From an uncultured Paracoccaceae bacterium (lineage in GTDB: Bacteria > Pseudomonadota > Alphaproteobacteria > Rhodobacterales > Rhodobacteraceae): 64,000 nucleotides of DNA. Under the pieces are notes generated by a model that saw only the letters and a program-made list of their open reading frames with translations, did no database searches and had not been told where the DNA came from. Positions 28,872 to 37,465 of the stretch are shown here, in pieces. Numbering within the stretch: the stretch's first letter is position 1; each line of letters begins with the position of its first letter. The translations under genes were made by a program, and so were the position numbers. The stretch covers positions 1 to 64,000 of the forward strand of contig CAKZTM010000041.1 in assembly GCA_937920555.1 (NCBI GenBank), written 5' to 3'.

Positions 28872-29900
28872 ATGAACGAAATGTCTCCGAAGGCGGTACC
28901 TTCCGCACCCGACATCGCAGCACGCGACTGGCTCCGTGTATTGGCGCGCTACCGTGAACCGGTGGAGTGGCGCAGCGCCTTGGAAGTTGTGATAACTCTG
29001 GGGCCGCTGATGGCCATCTGGTGTTTGGCGTGGTGGGCCCTGTCCGTCAGTCTGATTTTATCCTTGGCCTTTTCGGTTTTGGGATCGCTCTTTTTGGTGC
29101 GCATGTTTTTGATCCAGCATGATTGTGGTCATGGTGCGTTTTTCAAAAACCGCAGCGTCAACAACTGGCTTGGACGGGCAATCGGGGTGCTTACACTCAC
29201 CCCTTACGACGTTTGGAAACACGGCCACGCGATCCATCATTCAGGCTCGGGCAACCTTGATAAACGCGGGGTTGGCGACATTTTCACCTATACGGTGGAC
29301 GAATATAAGGCGCTGTCTGCGCTGAGAAAGCTGCAATATCGCGCCTATCGCCACCCGATCACGCTGTTTGTCATTGGCCCGTTTTACACGTTCCATCTGC
29401 AACAGCGGTTGCCTGTGGGCTTTATGAAAGACGGATGGAAGTTCTGGATCAGTGCCATGGGCACCAATCTGGGCATGGCGTTGATGGCTTTGGGATTGAT
29501 TTACCTGATGGGGTTATCGGCATTTTTGTGGGTCTATTTGCCCATGACGATTATTGCGTCATCCATTGGCGTGTGGCTGTTTTACGTGCAGCACCAGTTT
29601 GAGGACACCCATTGGGACCAGCCCGAAGACTGGGACCTGCACGAGGCGGCGCTACACGGCAGTTCGCATTATGTGCTGCCGCAGCCGCTGCGCTGGCTTA
29701 CCGCCAATATCGGCGTGCATCACATTCACCATCTTTACAGTCGTATTCCATACTACCGGCTTTACGATGTTCTCAACGAGCATCCGGCTCTTGATAAGGT
29801 CAGGCAGCTGACCCTGATGGAAAGCTTTGCCTGTGTGAAGCTGCAACTGTGGTGCGAGAAGAGCCGCCGATTGGTAACCTACTCCGAGGCTGCTGCTTGA
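28872..29900 (+). CDS. fatty acid desaturase
   Basis: Histidine boxes HDCGH, HAIHH, and HHIHH. Confidence 0.94.
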   Translation: MNEMSPKAVPSAPDIAARDWLRVLARYREPVEWRSALEVVITLGPLMAIWCLAWWALSVSLILSLAFSVLGSLFLVRMFLIQHDCGHGAFFKNRSVNNWLGRAIGVLTLTPYDVWKHGHAIHHSGSGNLDKRGVGDIFTYTVDEYKALSALRKLQYRAYRHPITLFVIGPFYTFHLQQRLPVGFMKDGWKFWISAMGTNLGMALMALGLIYLMGLSAFLWVYLPMTIIASSIGVWLFYVQHQFEDTHWDQPEDWDLHEAALHGSSHYVLPQPLRWLTANIGVHHIHHLYSRIPYYRLYDVLNEHPALDKVRQLTLMESFACVKLQLWCEKSRRLVTYSEAAA

Positions 29901-29931
29901 AGTCTGGCCCGGTCGCACCAATATTGTGACC

Positions 29932-30147
29932 ATGCATATATTTTTCCTTGTCGCGATACTGTTCGTTGTTGTCTACCTCAACCGGCACATGTTCGGATTT
30001 GGCGGGACCGGTTGTGAGTGGGTCGGTGCTGACACCGACAATGAGGATGGTTCGCGCAAATGGATGTGCAACCGGCACGGCACGGTGGTGGTCACCGAAG
30101 ACGGGACCAAGCCGCCCGATTGCGAGATCGACAAGACCGGCGGGTAG
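29932..30147 (+). CDS. small membrane-anchored hypothetical protein
   Basis: N-terminal TM then Cys-containing domain CEWVGADTDNEDGSRKWMC. Confidence 0.6.
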   Translation: MHIFFLVAILFVVVYLNRHMFGFGGTGCEWVGADTDNEDGSRKWMCNRHGTVVVTEDGTKPPDCEIDKTGG

Positions 30148-30154
30148 CGGCCGC

Positions 30155-30261
30155 TTAAAGCGTTTTGCTTTTAGCTTGAGCCGTACTGCATCACCGAACG
30201 CGTTGAGTTCTTTGATTTCAGAGAGCTTTAGGTGATCTTGGGTTTAAAGTGGCACGCTCTA
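30155..30261. repeat. 107-bp MITE-like near-palindromic repeat, copy 2
   Basis: Aligns without gaps to 23681-23787; the TAGAGCG terminus overlaps the VOC gene stop codon. Confidence 0.8.
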
Positions 30262-30639
30262 GGACGCTTCTGATACGTCAAAATCGATGTGCAGGTGGTT
30301 GCCGTCCGGATCCCAGATATTCACCTGCACTATTCCGAAATCTTCGATCCGCGTCTCTTTTGCGGGCACATCGTGTTTGCGAAGATGGGTTCGGAATTCC
30401 GCAAGGCCGGTTGCGGAAAATGCCGCATGTTCCAGATGCAGATCATCGCTGTGATCGGGATTTGAGGTGACCTCCACCAAGTGCACCAGCGGTTGTCCGT
30501 GGCGGTACATCCACGCCCCCGGAAAGCCGAAATTGGGCCGCGGTCCCTGCTGAAAACCCAATATATCCCGGTACCACTCAATCATATTTTGCAACTGATG
30601 GGTCCGAAGGTTGACGTGGTCCAGTCTTTTGATGTCCAT
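30259..30639 (-). CDS. VOC family (glyoxalase-like) protein
   Basis: IKRLDHVNLRT...YRDILGF; DPDGNHLHI. Confidence 0.88.
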   Translation of the reverse strand: MDIKRLDHVNLRTHQLQNMIEWYRDILGFQQGPRPNFGFPGAWMYRHGQPLVHLVEVTSNPDHSDDLHLEHAAFSATGLAEFRTHLRKHDVPAKETRIEDFGIVQVNIWDPDGNHLHIDFDVSEAS

Positions 30640-30645
30640 GGCGAG

Positions 30646-31050
30646 TTACCCTTTTCTCAATTCCTTGCGGATCACCAGTTTGAGGCCCGACCAGATCGCA
30701 TCCACCGCGCAGACTTTCACATCGACCAAGCCCATGGGCAGGCAGACGGCGCGGATTGTGTCCTCGGTAACATCTGTATCTACCTTGGAGGCTTTCTTGG
30801 GCCAACTCACCCAAATCTGTCCGTTCTGGTCCATGGTGTCGCGGAACCGTTTCAAGCCTGCGACCAGATCCGCCCGCCGTGTCACGAATTTATGCACCGC
30901 ATCGGGCTGGTCGCAATCGGGCAAGAGGCTGAGGCCGTAGCTGTCAATTTGCGCGCGGACCGATTGTGGCATATCGAGAAAGCAGACCCGCCAGCCATCG
31001 CGCAACGACAGTTTTTTGGCCAAGGGCGTGCCCGAGTAGTCGGTGCTCAC
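30646..31050 (-). CDS. DUF3052-like protein (GTG start inferred)
   Basis: STDYSGTPLAKKLSLRDGWRVCFLDMP; WVSWPKKASKVDTDVTEDTIR. Confidence 0.75.
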   Translation of the reverse strand: MSTDYSGTPLAKKLSLRDGWRVCFLDMPQSVRAQIDSYGLSLLPDCDQPDAVHKFVTRRADLVAGLKRFRDTMDQNGQIWVSWPKKASKVDTDVTEDTIRAVCLPMGLVDVKVCAVDAIWSGLKLVIRKELRKG

Positions 31051-31051
31051 C

Positions 31052-31558
31052 TCAGCCCAAGACTTTCTTGAACCAGCCTTTTTTCTCTTCTTCGGGGGCG
31101 TCCGCTGCGGGGGCGTCTTCCCCCTCGACCACCTTTTGGAAGGTCTCAAAGAACTGATCGGCCATCTTCTTGGCAAAGCTGTCAATCAGGCGCGAGCCCA
31201 GCTGGGCCAGTTTGCCGCCCACACGTGCATCGACGTCGTATGACAGTTCCGTGCCGCCTTCGACCTCGCTCAACTGGACCGCAGCGCCGCCTTTTGCGAA
31301 GCCTGCCGCCCCGCCTTTGCCCTCGCCGCTGATCGTGTAGCTAACCCCCGGCACCACATCAGACAATTGCACGGCACCGGCGAAATTTGCTTTCACGGGG
31401 CCGACTTTCTGGGTGACTTTTGCCTCAAAGCCGTCATCAGGCGAGCCGGTCAACTCGGTGCAGCCGGGAATGCAGGCCTTCAGGACATCAGCGTCATTGA
31501 GCGCCGCCCAGACCGTTTCGCGATCCGCCGCGATCACCCGGCTTCCTTTAAGTTCCAT
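31052..31558 (-). CDS. CoxG/SRPBCC family protein
   Basis: MELKGSRVIAADRETVWAALNDADVLKACIPGC. Confidence 0.9.
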   Translation of the reverse strand: MELKGSRVIAADRETVWAALNDADVLKACIPGCTELTGSPDDGFEAKVTQKVGPVKANFAGAVQLSDVVPGVSYTISGEGKGGAAGFAKGGAAVQLSEVEGGTELSYDVDARVGGKLAQLGSRLIDSFAKKMADQFFETFQKVVEGEDAPAADAPEEEKKGWFKKVLG

Positions 31559-31622
31559 TGCAGTCGCTCCCTATTTCGATGCACCAGACATAACTTGAGC
31601 GCCCTGCCCGCTCAATGCAAAA

Positions 31623-33026
31623 CTATCCCAATTGGTAGGGTTGGCCGTGGCGCAGATCGTGATCTACCCGAAGCGCGTGGTTCATGGGCGGGACCGAGCG
31701 CTGGTGGCAGCCGGTCCGCTCGCAGGTCCGGCACGACACACCAATGGGCTCAAAGGCGCGGGTGTTCTCCAGATCAAGACCATCCGCATAGACGAGCGCT
31801 TTGGCATGGCGGACCTCGCAGCCCAGACCGATCGCGAAACGCTGGATCGGTGCGCCAAAATGCGTGCCGGGCTTAGAGACATCGCGGGCCAGACACAAAT
31901 AGCGCAGCCCGTCGGGGGTTTCGGCCAATTGACGCAGGAATTGCCCGGGCGTCTCGAAGGCCGCATGCACATTCCACAGCGGGCAGGCCCCGCCATAGCG
32001 GGCAAATTGCAGCTTGGTGGCCGAGTGGCGTTTGGTGATGGTTCCGGCCCGGTCAACGCGCACAAAGAAGAACGGAATGCCCTTGTGATTGGGCCGCTGG
32101 AGGGTTGAGAGGCGTTGGGCCACCTGCTCGATCGAGGCACCAAACTGGGTGGACAGGACGTCCAGATCGTGGCGGTGCTGAGCGGCGGCGGAGCGAAACT
32201 CCGCGTAGGGCAGGATGGCGGCACCGGCGAAGTAGTTTGCCAGACCGATTTTGGCGATGGCGCGGGCTTCCTCGGAGCGGAACGGTCCAAGATCGAGCGT
32301 GGCATCAATCAGATCGCCATGGGCGGTCAGCGCGATCTGGTGGGCCATCTGAAACGCCTGCGTGGCCGGGAGGGTATTTGCCCCGAGGTAGAGGGTTTTG
32401 GTATCCGCATCGAAACGGCGCAATGGGCCATCTGCGATCTGGGTACCAATCCCGTGTCTGTCCTTGAGCCATTTGGCACCGGCGACCAGTTTGTGGGGGC
32501 CGGAAAAACCACAGGATTTGGCAAAATTTTCCGCCGCCCGGTCCACAGGGTCCACATAATTGTCGCAATAGTGAAAGAAATCGCGCACCTCTTCCCACGG
32601 GGTCGCGGCCAAATCATGGGCCTTTTCACCCAGGGCCTGATCAAGTGCGGCAAAGCGCTGGGTCGTTTCGCGGTGGGTTCGGTATAGGGTCAAAAGCGCA
32701 TGGGCCAAGCTGGGCGCATTGGACGCGATCAGGCGCAGGTCATCGTCATGGGGCCGGGTCGCATCAAAGAGCGGATCGGCCAGCGTCTCGCTGAGGTCGG
32801 CCACAATCCGGTTGGCTTCATCCGCGGATAATGTACGCACGTCAAAGCCGAATTCCTGCACCAGTTTGAGCACCACTGCGGCAGAAAGCGGCCTGTGGTT
32901 GCGTTCCATCTGATTGAGATATGAGAGTGATACGCCCAGCGAGGAGGCGAATTCTTTCTGGGTCTTTCCGGTTTGCAATCGGGCTTCGCGCAGCTTCACA
33001 CCGGCATAGATTTTTTCCGCGCGCAT
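31623..33026 (-). CDS. pccR: short-chain fatty acyl-CoA regulator family (ScfR) transcriptional regulator, PccR-like
   Basis: N-terminal XRE HTH plus ImmA-like and C-terminal domains; located next to pccB/pccA/mcm. Confidence 0.87.
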   Translation of the reverse strand: MRAEKIYAGVKLREARLQTGKTQKEFASSLGVSLSYLNQMERNHRPLSAAVVLKLVQEFGFDVRTLSADEANRIVADLSETLADPLFDATRPHDDDLRLIASNAPSLAHALLTLYRTHRETTQRFAALDQALGEKAHDLAATPWEEVRDFFHYCDNYVDPVDRAAENFAKSCGFSGPHKLVAGAKWLKDRHGIGTQIADGPLRRFDADTKTLYLGANTLPATQAFQMAHQIALTAHGDLIDATLDLGPFRSEEARAIAKIGLANYFAGAAILPYAEFRSAAAQHRHDLDVLSTQFGASIEQVAQRLSTLQRPNHKGIPFFFVRVDRAGTITKRHSATKLQFARYGGACPLWNVHAAFETPGQFLRQLAETPDGLRYLCLARDVSKPGTHFGAPIQRFAIGLGCEVRHAKALVYADGLDLENTRAFEPIGVSCRTCERTGCHQRSVPPMNHALRVDHDLRHGQPYQLG

Positions 33027-33043
33027 GGTCCCTCCTAAATGAG

Positions 33044-33081
33044 TTGCGAAGGATTAGCTGAAATTTTGCGAAGTTGCAAAG
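33044..33081. promoter_or_regulatory. putative PccR sites upstream of pccR
   Basis: TTGCGAA (33044) and TTTGCGAA-G-TTGCAAAG (33065-33081). Confidence 0.5.
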
Positions 33082-33092
33082 TTTGGTCAGGA

Positions 33093-34328
33093 TCAGCGGG
33101 CGGCGGCCTCGACCCGGTTGGTATATATGGCAAGGATGATGCCCGCGAACCCGCAGCCCAGCATCATCAGGATCAGCGGCCAAGCCCCGGTTTCAGGGCC
33201 CAACAGCGCGCCGGTTATGGCCGACAGCGCCGAGCCCATCCCGATCATGGTGGCGGTGCCAAGCCCTGAGGCGGAGCCTGCAAGTTCGGGCTTCACGCTC
33301 AGAAGGCCAGAGGTGGCGGACGGCATCACAAGCCCGTTGCCCAGTCCCATGAAGAACAAGCTGCCGAAAAGTGCGGGGGCGGTTTGGATGCCGCTGAGCC
33401 AAAATCCAACCACCAGCAGCATCCCAAATGTGGCCACGTATCCGCCTGCAAGGATCATCCAGCCGATGCCCAGTCGGGTGGCATATCGACCGGTGAAGAA
33501 ATTGCCCACCAGATAGCCCATTGGGATGATGCCGAAGTAAAAGCCCAGTGTTTGCGGCCCGAGCCCCAAGATCTCGCTGCCCACATAGGGTGCGCCGCCC
33601 AGGAATGCGAAGAACGCACCTGAGGTGACGCCGGCCACGAATGTGTAGCCCCAAAACCGGCGCGATCGCAGCAGTGCCGGATAGGCCGCGAATTGCTGGC
33701 GGAACCCTGTGGTTTGGTGGCGGTTGGTCTCGCCCAGATCAGCATAGGTGAGCCAAAACACCAATGTGCCTGCGGTGGCCATGGCGACAAAGTTGGCTTG
33801 CCAGCCGAATTTAGCGTCCAATACCCCGCCCAACATCGGGGCCAGCATCGGCACCAGCGCCATGCCCATGGTCACGTATGCGATCATCGATGCGGCTTGG
33901 TCGGGCGGTGCCATATCGCGCACGATGGCCCGCGACAGCACCATGCCGGAGGCCACCACCGCTTGCGCCATGCGGAAGAACAGGAACATCTCAACGGAGG
34001 TTGAGAACACGCATCCGACCGAGGCCAGTGTGAACACTGCCAGTGATGCCAGCAGGACCGCGCGTCGTCCGAACCGGTCCGACAGAGGGCCAAGGAAGAT
34101 ATTGAGCACCCCGGTGAGCGCCAGATAGGCGGAGATTGCCAATTGGATCAACGCGTAATCGGCCTGAAAATAAATCGCCATGGCAGGCATTGAGGGCAAG
34201 AAGATGTTCATGCTCATCGCCGCGATGCCCGCAATCAAGACCAAGGTCAGGATATGGGGCGGCGCGCTACGGCTCAGGAACCCCGATCCTGTTGCGGCAT
34301 TTGAGCTGGGAGGTTGAACGGGCGTCAT
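33093..34328 (-). CDS. Bcr/CflA-type multidrug efflux MFS transporter
   Basis: 12-TM pattern; LPSMPAMAIYFQADYALIQLAISAYLALTGVLNIFLGPLSDRFGRRAVLL. Confidence 0.92.
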   Translation of the reverse strand: MTPVQPPSSNAATGSGFLSRSAPPHILTLVLIAGIAAMSMNIFLPSMPAMAIYFQADYALIQLAISAYLALTGVLNIFLGPLSDRFGRRAVLLASLAVFTLASVGCVFSTSVEMFLFFRMAQAVVASGMVLSRAIVRDMAPPDQAASMIAYVTMGMALVPMLAPMLGGVLDAKFGWQANFVAMATAGTLVFWLTYADLGETNRHQTTGFRQQFAAYPALLRSRRFWGYTFVAGVTSGAFFAFLGGAPYVGSEILGLGPQTLGFYFGIIPMGYLVGNFFTGRYATRLGIGWMILAGGYVATFGMLLVVGFWLSGIQTAPALFGSLFFMGLGNGLVMPSATSGLLSVKPELAGSASGLGTATMIGMGSALSAITGALLGPETGAWPLILMMLGCGFAGIILAIYTNRVEAAAR

Positions 34329-34375
34329 CGGTTCAGTTACGCCTTTCTTGAGGCCGAGGAAAAGCAAAATCGCGC

Positions 34376-34428
34376 TTCGCAAATTTGCATTATTCTTGTT
34401 TGCCGCTTCGCAATATATGCAAATTTGC
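34376..34428. promoter_or_regulatory. putative PccR sites upstream of pccB
   Basis: TTCGCAAATTTGCA (34376) and TTCGCAATATATGCAAATTTGC (34407). Confidence 0.55.
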
Positions 34429-34500
34429 TATTCCACGCTTCAAAATGGCGCAAAACAGCTCTAGGGACGTAGTCAAACCGCCCCAAAGGAGTTCCTTTCA

Positions 34501-36028
34501 GATGACACATATTTTGCAAGAGCTGGAAACCAGACGCGCGGAGGCCCGTGCCGGAGGTGGTTCACGCCGGGTTGAGGCGCAACATGCCAAGGGCAAGTTA
34601 ACGGCACGCGAGCGCATCGAGCTGTTGCTGGATGAGGGGTCATTTGAGGAGTTTGACATGTTCGTGGCCCACCGCTGTGTGGACTTTGGCATGGAGACCC
34701 AGAAATACCCCGGCGACGGTGTGGTCACCGGATGGGGCACGGTGAACGGGCGGCAAATTTTTGTGTTCTCGCAGGATTTCACGGTTCTGGGCGGGTCGCT
34801 ATCGGAAACCCATGCGCAGAAAATCTGCAAAGTGATGGATATGGCCATGAAGGTCGGCGCGCCCATTGTCGGGCTGAATGACAGCGGGGGTGCGCGCATT
34901 CAGGAAGGCGTCGCCTCTTTGGCGGGCTATGCGGATGTGTTCCAGCGCAACGTTCTGGCATCGGGCGTGATCCCGCAAATCTCGGTGATTATGGGCCCGT
35001 GCGCGGGGGGGGCTGTGTACTCGCCGGCCATGACCGATTTCATCTTTATGGTGCGCGACAGCAGCTACATGTTTGTGACCGGGCCGGACGTGGTCAAGAC
35101 GGTCACCAACGAGGTGGTAACGTCCGAAGAATTGGGCGGGGCGAAAACCCACACGTCCAAATCTTCCGTGGCGGACGGCGCGTTTGAAAATGATGTCGAG
35201 GCGATGATGGAGGTTCGGCGGCTGATCGACTTTCTGCCCAAAGACAATCGCGAGGGGCCGCCCGTGCGCCCGTTTTTCGACGATCCAGGCCGCATTGAGG
35301 ACAGTCTGGACACGATCATCCCCAGCAACCCCAACCAGCCCTACGACATGAAAGAGCTGATCTTGAAGGTCGCTGATGAGCATGATTTTTACGAGATACA
35401 GGAAGATTATGCCAAGAATATTCTGACCGGTTTCATTCGCCTCGAAGGGTCAACTGTGGGTGTCGTGGCCAACCAGCCCATGGTGCTGGCCGGGTGTCTG
35501 GATATTGACAGTTCGCGCAAGGCGGCCCGGTTTGTGCGGTTTTGTGATGCGTTTGAAATTCCGATCCTCACGCTTGTGGATGTGCCGGGGTTCTTGCCGG
35601 GGACGTCTCAGGAATATGGCGGGGTGATCAAGCACGGCGCGAAGCTCTTGTTTGCCTACGGCGAGGCCACCGTGCCCAAGGTGACGGTGATCACCCGCAA
35701 GGCGTATGGGGGGGCTTACGATGTGATGTCCTCCAAGCATCTGCGCGGCGATTTCAACTATGCGTGGCCCACAGCGGAGATCGCGGTGATGGGCGCCAAA
35801 GGGGCCACGGAGATCATCCACCGGGGCAAATCACCTGAGGAAATAGAGACGCTCACGGCGGAATATGAGGCGCGTTTTGCCAATCCGTTTGTGGCCGCGG
35901 AGAAGGGGTTTATTGACGAAGTGATAACGCCCCGCTCGACGCGAAAGCGGGTTGCGCGTGCTTTTGCGAGTCTGCGCGGCAAAAAGCTGTCTAACCCATG
36001 GAAAAAACACGACAATATCCCGCTTTAG
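34501..36028 (+). CDS. pccB: propionyl-CoA carboxylase, beta (carboxyltransferase) subunit
   Basis: Start by [52 protein letters not shown]. Confidence 0.96.
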
Positions 36029-36042
36029 GGGGAGTCACAAAC

Positions 36043-36083
36043 TGTATGACTTGTGTATGACTCTTGTATGACATTTTGTCGGA
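36043..36083. repeat. helically phased iteron array, copy 2: 3x TGTATGA at 11-bp pitch, then TGTCGGA
   Basis: TGTATGA at 36043, 36054, 36065; TGTCGGA at 36077; same layout as 18314-18365. Confidence 0.75.
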
Positions 36084-36231
36084 CTTTTGGACCGGCGTTA
36101 AGCTTTCAGTAAGATTTCGTTAAGGCTTTGGTAAGGGTTGGGCTGGGTTTTGGAGAGGCAAGGCTAATGATGAAACGCTTGGCGATGTGTAAGGGGAGCG
36201 CGCGGTGGAATTCCTCAATGCGGGTCAACGC

Positions 36232-36340
36232 CCATGACTAGATCATGGTGCAGTGGACCCAATTTAAGCGCTGAGCGCACGACCCTGGGTGAGTGCAATG
36301 CGCCCTCCCGTGGGGAGGTTTGGGCTGGCCTTTTGCACCA
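36232..36340 (+). ncRNA. candidate structured leader/ncRNA upstream of the 36362 gene
   Basis: CCATGA/TCATGG hairpin; enclosing TGGTGCA...TGCACCA; internal GCGC-TGA-GCGC and GCCC...CCTCC/GGAGG...GGGC helices. Confidence 0.3.
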
Positions 36341-36361
36341 ACATAACCGGAGCGTAACCTG

Positions 36362-36730
36362 ATGGCCCTTCCGTATATGCTCAAGCACAAAGGTTTCCCC
36401 GGGCGTTATCCCGGCACCGATTTTCAGTACACTTTGCGGCGGGCCAATCCCAAAGGCGCGACCGAGCTGACCGCCCGCGAGCGCTTCAAGGATCGCCGCA
36501 AGCCCGAGCGGGATGCGGACGAGTATTTCCTGGCCTCTTTATGGGAGCATTTCGGCTCTGAGCCGTTTGAGCGCGGCAATCTCGATGCGGGACGGCTCTC
36601 GTGGTTGTTTGGCCGCGAGGTGATTGCAGCGGACGACGATTTTGATCCGTCATCCTATGAGGCCCTGCTCAAGATCGATGAGCGCCGGGCGCGGGCCAGT
36701 TTCCCGCAGGTGTTTGAGGGCTCGGTGTGA
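36362..36730 (+). CDS. conserved hypothetical protein
   Basis: Intact 122-aa ORF between pccB and pccA, same strand. Confidence 0.72.
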   Translation: MALPYMLKHKGFPGRYPGTDFQYTLRRANPKGATELTARERFKDRRKPERDADEYFLASLWEHFGSEPFERGNLDAGRLSWLFGREVIAADDDFDPSSYEALLKIDERRARASFPQVFEGSV

Positions 36731-36818
36731 TGCGCGCTTTATCTGAGCCACGCATTTGTGTTAATGTCCGCCCCAAGGCGGGCGCTGATGACCCGTCACG
36801 ATCTATGAGGCAATATTT

Positions 36819-37028
36819 ATGCGGTTATCAATCATTGCAGTTTTCTGCGCGCTGGGCCTATCGGCCTGCGGCTCATCTCTTTCAGACCGGACCCTTTCGG
36901 GCGGCGCATTGGGGGCCGTTGGTGCGGCTGTCATCAGTGCCGACCCTCTTGTCGGGGCTGCCGTTGGCGTTGCGGTCGGCGCGCTCACCAATTCATCGCA
37001 AATCGATCTGGGCGAGCCTATCTGGTAA
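36819..37028 (+). CDS. small glycine-zipper-like lipoprotein (69 aa)
   Basis: Lipobox LSAC; SGGALGAVGAAVISADPLVGAAVGVAVGALTN. Confidence 0.72.
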   Translation: MRLSIIAVFCALGLSACGSSLSDRTLSGGALGAVGAAVISADPLVGAAVGVAVGALTNSSQIDLGEPIW

Positions 37029-37133
37029 GTTTGCGCGGGTTTGCGCTGGTCGTGGCTTTTGGGCGCGCGGCCTCTTGGAGTTTGGGTTTTCGCGTGGCTA
37101 TCATTCAACGTGGAACTTTTTAGGAGAGCGATC

Positions 37134-37349
37134 ATGCGACACGGACTTTATTTGGCGGCCCTTTTGGCGGTTGCCGCTTGCGGCGACACAGCGTTGGAGC
37201 AAGGTGCCATCGGTGCAGGCGCCGGTGCCGGTGCGGCCGTTCTTTTGGGCGGTGACGTGGCCACGGGTGCGGCAACTGGTGCTGCGGCCAATGTTATTTT
37301 CTGCCAGACCAATCCGGGCAAATGCGACGACGCAGGCACGCCACTTTAA
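37134..37349 (+). CDS. small glycine-zipper-like lipoprotein (71 aa)
   Basis: AGGAGAG RBS; lipobox VAAC; GAIGAGAGAGAAVLLGGDVATGAATGAAANV. Confidence 0.75.
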   Translation: MRHGLYLAALLAVAACGDTALEQGAIGAGAGAGAAVLLGGDVATGAATGAAANVIFCQTNPGKCDDAGTPL

Positions 37350-37407
37350 TCGGGGCCTTAATCGGGGCTTTGATCTGACATCTGGCCAGTCTGGCCATCA
37401 CACTATC

Positions 37408-37439
37408 AAAGGCGCTGCACATTTGTGTGGTGCCTTTTT
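37408..37439 (+). terminator. intrinsic terminator-like hairpin just upstream of pccA
   Basis: AAAGGC-GCTG-CACA-TTTG-TGTG-GT-GCCTTTTT. Confidence 0.6.
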
Positions 37440-37465
37440 GCGTTTGGGAAGAGGACGAACCGCAC

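Noticed and set aside
30259-30639. VOC protein as methylmalonyl-CoA epimerase
   Set aside because: Sequence looks like a generic glyoxalase/dioxygenase-type VOC protein; lacks features I associate with epimerase, proximity to the pcc cluster is insufficient
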